Below, in pieces: positions 1 through 9,000 of a stretch of DNA of 64,000 bases. Numbering within the stretch: the stretch's first letter is position 1; the number at the start of each line of letters is the position of its first letter. Both the position numbers and the translations under genes were made by a program. Location of the stretch: NCBI GenBank assembly GCA_016490735.1, contig JAEMWC010000190.1, positions 547,501 to 611,500 of the forward strand, read 5' to 3'. The notes under the pieces are model-generated. The model was not told the origin of the DNA, ran no database searches, and saw nothing but the letters and a program-made list of their open reading frames with translations. The DNA comes from Pachyseris speciosa (lineage: Eukaryota > Cnidaria > Anthozoa > Scleractinia > Pachyseridae).

Positions 1-28
1 ATACCGCCACAATGTTTACTCCTCTGGT
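1..28 (-). CDS. Gene A exon 4, first 28 bases (truncated by window)
   Basis: After an AG acceptor at 30-29 the sequence reads TRGVNIVAV, the counterpart of AKGVNIVAV in gene B exon 4, in phase 0. Confidence 0.75.
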
Positions 29-3000
29 CTAAAAATAAAATGCAATAAAAAAGATGAGTAACGGTGTTCGTTCTGGAGAAAACAGCCATTTTTCAACTGA
101 CAGATCTTAATGTCAAGGTGAATCCACCATGTTTTCAATGTGTGCGCGCATGAACTCGCTGATAACGCCATGAATTATACGCACGATGGATGCGTCCGTC
201 ATGCCATTGTATTGGACCTCCTCAATCTAACAATGTGGCTTATATCTACTTGAGTCATTCATTTAACAAGGTACAACAGTTGTGGTGTCCCACAAGGATC
301 CGTTCTTGGCCCATTGCTATTCTTGTTATATATCAATGATATTCATAAATGCTCTAGTAAACTCAGATTTTACCTTTCTGCTGACTACACTAACATCCTC
401 TATGGTAACAAAAATGCACTGGATCTTGAAAAAATAGTTAACATTGAACTAAAAAAAGCTTTGGCTGGTTGACAGCCAATAAACTAACTCTCAACATTGG
501 AAAATCAAACTTCGTCATTTTTCATCCCTATCAAAAACGACTGGCTTACAAACCCGCAAAACTCCGCATATCCGGCAATGAGCGTAATACGTATGTTACT
601 CTTGAATCAAAAGCTTATGTTAAGTATTTTGGTGTTCTTATTGATAAAAATCTTTCCTGGAAGTACCATATCGATACCATTGCCACGAAAATTAGTAGAA
701 ATGTTGGGCTTATCGTAAAATTGCGCCATTTTGTTCCTCGACGAATACTCTTGAATATCTACCAATCGCTAATCAATCCCTACTTGACTTATGGTCTTGC
801 TGCCTGGGGACAGGCGTGTAAGATTCATCTTAATAAAATACTAATTCTCCAGAAAAAGGCACTTCGTAAGATATATTTTGCTGACAGACGTGATCATGCA
901 AACCCTTTATTTCTTGATGCCAATATTTTGCCAATAAATTTTCTTTATCACGAATCCGGTTTCACATGTAATTCAAGACATCAATAATAACATTGCACCA
1001 TCAAATGTGTTACATTTATTTCAGAAAACATCCAGCATCCATCCATATAACGCATGATCGTCCACCTCCGGAAGGTATTACGTCAAAAATTCTAGATAAA
1101 AGATACAAAAACTTGCCTTTTCTAGATTTGGTTTAAAACTGTGGAATGAGATACCATGTCATATAACAGATTTGCCGAAGGAAACATTTAAAAAGGTCCT
1201 CCGTCAATTGCTTTTTGATATTTTGGGAAAAGAAGATAACTACATTGAAATACCAGTGACTATTATTTAACTCTGATTCACTTATTTATTTTCTCACTTT
1301 TCTTGCAGAGTTAGAACTCCTTTAAGCATATCTTCCTGTTTTTCAGTTTAGTTTTAGTCCATCTTTTTGTTAACTTTTTGTAATTTCTCTTAGCTTTGGT
1401 CGTTTTGTCCCGCCCCGATTAGCGTTTTAGCTATTTGCGGGACAAGCTATTGGTTTATTGTCAAGAACGTGTAATAAAGTTGTTGTTGTTGTTGGTGCAA
1501 TCTTGTGGGTTTGACTTGTCTTTACCGTTGGTAAGTTCTGTCGGTTGTCGCGTTTCTCGAAATGTTTCAAAGCAGGGGCGTAGCTACCTAAACGTAAGTG
1601 CGTACCTGTAAAAGTCGAAATAGAAAAATAATAATAAATAGAATAAAATAAAATAAATAAAATAAAAAACAAAACAAAATACAGCAAATAAATAGAAGAT
1701 ATTACTTATTTCAGTAACAACGCGCAATTTGCTTCTGTTTATTTAAAGGGAACCTCAACTCTCACAACAAATTCACGCTAAATTGTTGGAAATAATTACT
1801 AGTTTCCAAAGTTTGTTTTGAAACGTGGATATAATATTTAAGTGTACAAAAAAAAATCGACATCATTATCGCCTATTTTCGTATTTAAATTTCCCGGGTG
1901 CGGCCATTTTGGATTTGATGACGTGTAATGGTTGCAACTATTGTCAGGAAGCAGAAAATCCTTTGTGTTAAACAATAAGCCCAACCATTACACGTCATCA
2001 AATCCAAAATGGCCGCACCCGCGAAATTTGAAAGCGAAAGTAGGCGATCATGATATCCATGTTTTTGTACACTTAAGTGTTATATCCACGATTTGTCTAC
2101 AATTTAGCGTCAACTTGTTGTAAGAGTGGAGGTTCTCTTTAACTCTGTTTGTTTCTTTGAAACGGGATAAAACAACAGATGTTGACCAGAAAGGAAAAAC
2201 GGGGTGGTAAAGAGTGAACGTGTTGTGGTCACCTTGATTTATAGCCTTGGATTGGCCTGTCTTCGCTGTGTTAGGCTTTCCATGGCCAAAAAAATCAAGT
2301 GCAGATTATTACTTTGCCATCTGCAAAATGAGGGAGCAGGATGAAGAAATTGGAGCAAAGATTTAGTGGCATCAAGAGGCTCGGGACACCTCTTCGGATT
2401 GTCATGTCAAATGCGAGGTTGTCCTGATTTTCCGTGATAAATTCTCATGAACATAAGGAAATCGACTTTGATGGGGCTCATTTCTGATTTTGAGACAGAA
2501 GACAGAAGATTAGCTTTGCGCCTGCGCTGGTAACCTGTTATAACTTTTATGAAAGCCATGGGCGGTGATATTTTACATAGCCTCGGGATTTTGGTCTATT
2601 GCTCATTCCAAGAAGCGCGAACTTGAAACTTAACTAGGGCACAATTACGGGTATGCAAGTGCTTTTACATGGAAAACAATGCGATTAAAAAGCAATGTGA
2701 TACACAATGGTAAAAAAAGTCACTCATTTCTGAATAACAGTGGGAAATACCACAAACTCGTTAGCTTAATGGGCATGTTCTAAACGAGTGAGGGCCTGGG
2801 AAGTGGGAACGAATCCAAACTTCGTTGAAAATCAATGAAATTGAACTAAAACGATTCTCACATGAAAGGGTATCTCAAAATAAGCAGTTTCAGCAAGTTT
2901 AAGTACGTTTGGTTGAAAAGCCGCCAGATAACATGCATTTAAAACTTAAAAAAATCCCATACAAATGTTTCTATTTCGGAAAGTGTGTCCCTCCAAACCA

Positions 3001-6000
3001 TACAATTAAAGTCTCTAGCTTTCGCAGTTTTCAAACGCATTTTTTCCAGCTCCAATTCAACTGAACAGTATCAAAGTTGGTTTCATGAGCATTTTTGAGA
3101 TGCTTTTTCATGCAGTGGAAACAATTTTTTCCAATCGATAAATTTTAAAACCTCGTTCCCAGGCCCTTACTCGTTTAGAACATGGCTAATTAATGATAAG
3201 TGGTCGAAGCACTTCAATGAACTCAAAAAAGCAACACTGACAGAATTTCACAATTTAAGTAATATTGCATATCAGGTAAGAACGGTTACGCGTACAACAT
3301 AACCTCAGCATGCTGACGGTAAAAGAAATGCTGCGGATAAAAGAAAAATTAACGAAGGTTCTTGAAAAATGTTGGATACTTCGAGGAGGGGGGGGGGGGG
3401 AATTGAAAAATTGTGTGTACCTGTGGGAAACACCTTGCTACGCCCCTGCAAAGCTTGCCCAACACCGTTGATTAAAGCCGCTTTAAATCATGTTATAACG
3501 TGAAACATGAAATTCGCTCAATTGATTTCACTAGCGCGAGCGTGCGTATTTAACAATTATTCTACGAGGGCGCGCTGGATATCTGAAGTGATAAAAACGA
3601 GGCGCGTAGCGACGAGTTGGTTATAATGATTTCATATCCTGCTAGCCTGAGTAGAATAATTGTTTTATTAAAAACTCTACGACGCCTAATTTAGAATCTG
3701 AACAAAAAAAGGGGAAGAAAGGAACTCGGAGAAAGAGAAAACCGAAGAAAGGAAACTTTTGTCCATCGCATGATTAAACAAAAAAGGGCGCGAAAACCTT
3801 TTGGTGTGTTGCAACGTTTCCGAGCAAAGTTAAATGAATTCAATGAAACTGTCCGAGAATGACGTTGAAGCTTCCGTTTAGGGACCTTTTTGGAAAAAGT
3901 TCAGAGTTTACTTGCTCTGAATGGTTGCAAATGGTCAGTAGTTTGGTAAAAATATTCAATCATTGCTCAAAGAGGGTGGAACGGCTTTCACGAAGATGTA
4001 CGAGCCGAAGGAAGCGAATTTGTAATCCATCAAAACAACAGCACCATGGGCGAATTTCATCGAAATGAAGATACAATTTAAATTTATTTTGATAGACTGG
4101 AACATTGTACTCACCAGACCTGGTCGGAAACAAGATATATGAGGGATAAGCAAGACAAATGTCCAGGTAATGCTTCAAGAAATGGTTTATAGAAATTTGC
4201 CTCGATGCGTGGAAGAAAAACTTGAACCGCGGCCGAACAGAATGACAAAAACAACAATAACGGCGATTCTTCTCATTTTTTACAAAACATCATATCTGTA
4301 ACCGGAAAGTTTGAAGCTGGTGATTGATACATTGCAGCGAATGCAGGTGAGAACATTTTTAACGTGTGTTAATTTAATTTTTTCAAAAGTGTCACTGATC
4401 GCTGGAAATATTTTCAATAGTGAATTATTGCTGCAAATTTTAGCTGAAGGTCTTGTTTTTTCAGTTTATTTTGAGTAAACTGGTCTGTGAGCATAGTTAC
4501 AGATTGGTGACGTCGACACTTGTTGTTGAATACAATTTTCAATTTCGTTTAGTTGAGTTCAAAAACTCTTTCGGTATCTCCGTAAATAAAAGTGCGTTTT
4601 GCTATTTGCTAAACATCAACAGCCCTGAAAATTTTCTTAGCGCTGCAAGAAAATTTTTAACATGATCCCAGCACTGTTACTCGTCGTTCTAAAACACTCA
4701 GCAATGAATTCTTTTTGTATTTCGGTTCCAGTTTCAGCTCTACTGGTTAATTCCGTTGTGAGACGACTACTGCTTTAATGGCTGCCGTCTCGTGGGAAAA
4801 TTTTATTGAGCTTTCTCTGTTTGTTGAAGCGTTTATTGACCATATAAGGTAGTGCAGGTATATGAGCTGAGAGCCTGTGTCCGGCTAGCCAATGAAAATG
4901 CTGGAAATCTGATATCCGTAGCTCAGGTTTTAATAAATATAATTATACACGCACAGCCGTGCGTATATAAAGTGACGGGCGCAAAATTCCTTCTCGCCGA
5001 TAAATTTTGAGTAATTCGGTAAATTTCTCGAAGCTACGGTCAAAATTTGGATAATGGAAGACCAAGGGGAAGATTTTCCAAACCTTTCAGTCGGTTTAGA
5101 GTCACAACAACAAATGTTATGTAACAATCAAGCACAGCCGGACTGGGAGGGTTTTGCAACTTTGTCGGAGACAGAAATGAACAAGATTCTGGCGGACAAA
5201 CATTCCGAGAACACTAAAACATCCACTAATTGGACTTTGGTAGGCTTTGAGAACATTATTTTAGTAATCATTTCACAATTTATCTACATTTTGTTCTATG
5301 TTAAGAGTACGAATTAATTTTAAAAGCAGTATCGCACTAATTAAAAAAATACGAGGCTAATTTACAGATGAGACAAAAACACTGACAACTTTATTATTAT
5401 TATTATTATTTTTTTTTTTTCTCCAAGTCTGGTGCACAGCAAAAAGATAACTTACAAACACCGTTAGAAGAAATGAGTAATGGCCAATTTGACACTAACC
5501 TTCGCAGATTTTATGCAGAGCCCAGAAGTGAATCCGGAGATGTGTACAGTAAACTAACACTCCTTGGTTTTAAAGATATCTGAATGCACCTCCATTGAAG
5601 AAAGGTCTGAAGCTCTCTTCCGACCCAAGTCGGAAGAGATGACATATCACCAAAACTTTTGAAATTAGCCGAGCCCGCCATTGCGATGCCCCTGACTCGA
5701 TTATTTTCGTTCTGCGCTCACATTGGTGAAACTTTTACTGACTGGAAAAAAGCTCGTCTGGTGCCATTGTTTAAGAAAGACGACGCAGCCGACATAAGTA
5801 ATTTCTGGCCAATATCGCTTTTAAGTGCCCCAAGTAAAATTATGGAATCATGTGTTTCTGACACAGTAGTCCGTCACGTTTTCAATCACAATCTGATTAC
5901 AGACTACCAGTGGGCCTACCGCGAGGGGTATTCCACAGAACTATTGCTCGTTCATTTATCTGAAACCTGGAGAAAGGCTGTTGATCAGAACAAAGTAGTA

Positions 6001-9000
6001 GCAGTAGCGTTCATAGACTTCAGAAAGGCTTTCGACTGCGTATCTCATACGATACTCCTACACAAATTGAGACATCAGTTTGGCATTCAAGGACCTTTGT
6101 TCTCAAGGCTGACAGATTATCTATCAGATCGAACTCAATTCTCTGTAGTGAATGGCCAGCAATCAAATGTTGTGAACGTTAGATGTGGTATTCCACAAGG
6201 ATCAATGCTCGGCCCCACACTGTTTGTACTGTATACAAACGACCTGCCAAGTTCAGTCTCCTCTGGCTCCGTGTTCATGTATGGAGATGACACCACTGTC
6301 TGTTGTATTGGTGATAATGTGGATAATGCTATGACATCTCTTAACGCAGCATTATCAGATTTAAACAGGTGGTGCCAAGATTACTCGTTAACGCCCCACT
6401 CGGGAAAGTGCGAAGCAATGTTACTGATGAAAAAACCAATGATCGGGCCTCTAAACTCGGTGAACATTGGGCAGGATCGAATCGAGTGGGTTAATCACAC
6501 TCGTCTGCTAGGCATCACAATTAACGACAGACTTTCTTGGTCACAAGACCTTCCAGACGTAAAGAAGAGTTTCGTAAACAAACTGAACCTCATAAAGAGG
6601 AGTTCTTTCCTAGGAAGAAAAACTTTACTGGATTTGTACTATAAAGTTATATTGCCGGCAGTTTTATATGGCCTTATCGTGTGGGGAGGAGCCGCTAATG
6701 CAGAACAGTTAAACTCCTTGGAAATACTTCACCGTAGGGCAGCAAGGATGATCTACAATCTGCCCTACGATATGCCATCTGCTGATATTTACCGGCATTC
6801 CAAGTGGAGTACCTTAAGTCACATGTATAAGCTTCGAGTGATTAAATTCTTTTACAAGGTATTTAATGACGAAGCTCCCCACGCATTATCTTACTTAGTG
6901 AACAAATCTTGTGCTGCTTACGACTTAAGACGGAGTAACAGGATCATAGTACCACGCTTCAATTCGTTCTTCCTTAAAAACTCTATTAGCCATAGAGGTG
7001 CCATCTTATGGAACGCTGTCTGCACGTACTACACCGGCTCCCAATTTATGGCTTTTTATCGTAACGTGAAGAAGGACAGGTATATCAAGGACCTTGATTT
7101 TAGTGCGCAGTCAGTTCAGTCGATTCCTGGATTTTTTCAAGATTTTAAGTGTTTTTAGATTTAGCCGGATTTTTTGACTCTTACTGTTATAGTCATTTGT
7201 TTAAAATTGAGTCTGTATTTTACCTAATTTAAATCCTATAATCACATAATTCTTATTATTCTTTTAACATTATTCTTAAGAAAGAATTCAGTTTTAACAT
7301 GTTTTAATCTGATTTTTAATTTGTATTCGTATCCTATATACACGAGCCACAAGCATATGCTTTAAACTTTCATCGTGTTTAAATAAAGGATATGTATGTA
7401 TGCATGCATGCATGCATGCATGCATGCATGTATGTATGTATCTATGTATGTATCTATGTATGTATGTATGTATGTATGTATGTAGTCGAGCATTTAAACG
7501 GGTCAAACGAAATGCGACAGTTGTTAGCTTGAATTCGAAGCGTCAGGAAAAAGAAGACGTATATAAAACAAACCGGCGATTTGCTGCGGCTAAAATCCTC
7601 GCAGATACTGGCCTTGAGCAGCCCACTTTCTCTTCGTCTTCTAAGATGTTTATACTAAAACTTGAGTATATTGACTTAGTTCGTCTATACATTTCATTGA
7701 GCATTTTGACTTTGTTTGCTCACATTTTCACTTAATTCGAAGAAGCGAAGTTTTCTTTGGCAAAATTAGAAACTAGAACAGATTGTGGCGTGTTTTTAAC
7801 CCACCAATAGGATCCTTTGTCGTGCATTGTGATAATTTTTGCAGTCAATCATGTTTTAGCGCCCAAGTTGTTGTCGCAATGTTATAAAAGAATTGTTTCA
7901 TGCTTTTAGCTGTGCGTATATCGAGTTATGGATGCACTTGGGAAGTTTGGGTGGAGAGCACTTAAGAAGCTAGAGTTGCTCTCGGCTGCGCCTCGAGCAA
8001 CTCTTACGCTTCTCTCGTGCTCCTCAAACTTCCCGCGTGCATCCATAACTCGATATACGCACGCTAAGCATGAAACAATTCTTAATTATCAAGATTAGTT
8101 TTTCATGGAACATGAAGATTACAATATCCATAACATGAGTTCCTCTGAAGCTTAGAAGATGTAAACGTTGTCACGGGGTCACCAGAAAAAGGAGGGTTTA
8201 CCATGCTACACAAAACAGTCTGTGAGATAACTAACTGATGAATTTCTAAACAATTTCTGCCTGCTCGTCAAAGTTTGCCGATTTGAATTCAACATGAAAA
8301 ACTCTTCCCCGGCGAGTAAAGGGCACTTCACATTTGGCCTTCATTTCACGAATGTGGAGTTGTTAAATATCTCTTAGCTTATCTTTACAAATCACCTAGA
8401 TACAAAAACAGTTTCCCAGTATTTATTGAACTCAAATTATTGAACAAAAGACGGCAGGAAAGGCATGAGAAAATAGTAAGGCAAAGACGCTGCTTTCGAA
8501 CAGGCCGACAAGCAAATCGTCACAATTACAGAATAAAACTTGTGTTTTGATTGGCTCCAATAGTACCCACCTTGCAACTGGCTAAAGACAGTGCTAATAG
8601 CGGGGAGAGTGACACGTTTGAATAATTCGCCCCCTCACAATACCTCATTAAGACCATGTCGTCAGTAAGGTGAAAATAGCCAAGCCGATTGAAGGGTCCG
8701 CTTCAGTTTGAGGGAGATTTTGTCTAGGGTATCTTAGCGTTTTGAAAATATAAAAGCTTATGCTGGAGCTCCTACGCAAACCCAGCAACTGCATTGCAAA
8801 GTGTGGCAGCAGCTTACTGACCATATGGGTAATAACAACCCCAAAATTTTCCTTTCAGCTAGTGTTCAAAGTCTTTTTAAATCAGCATGATTACTAAATT
8901 TCCTGCGAGCAGCCTTGGAACAAAAGTTGAGATTCTGAAACGCAGTTTCGCACAAACTGCTTGAAGAATATAAGACCGGAAAAACTTGACTATACTGCAT

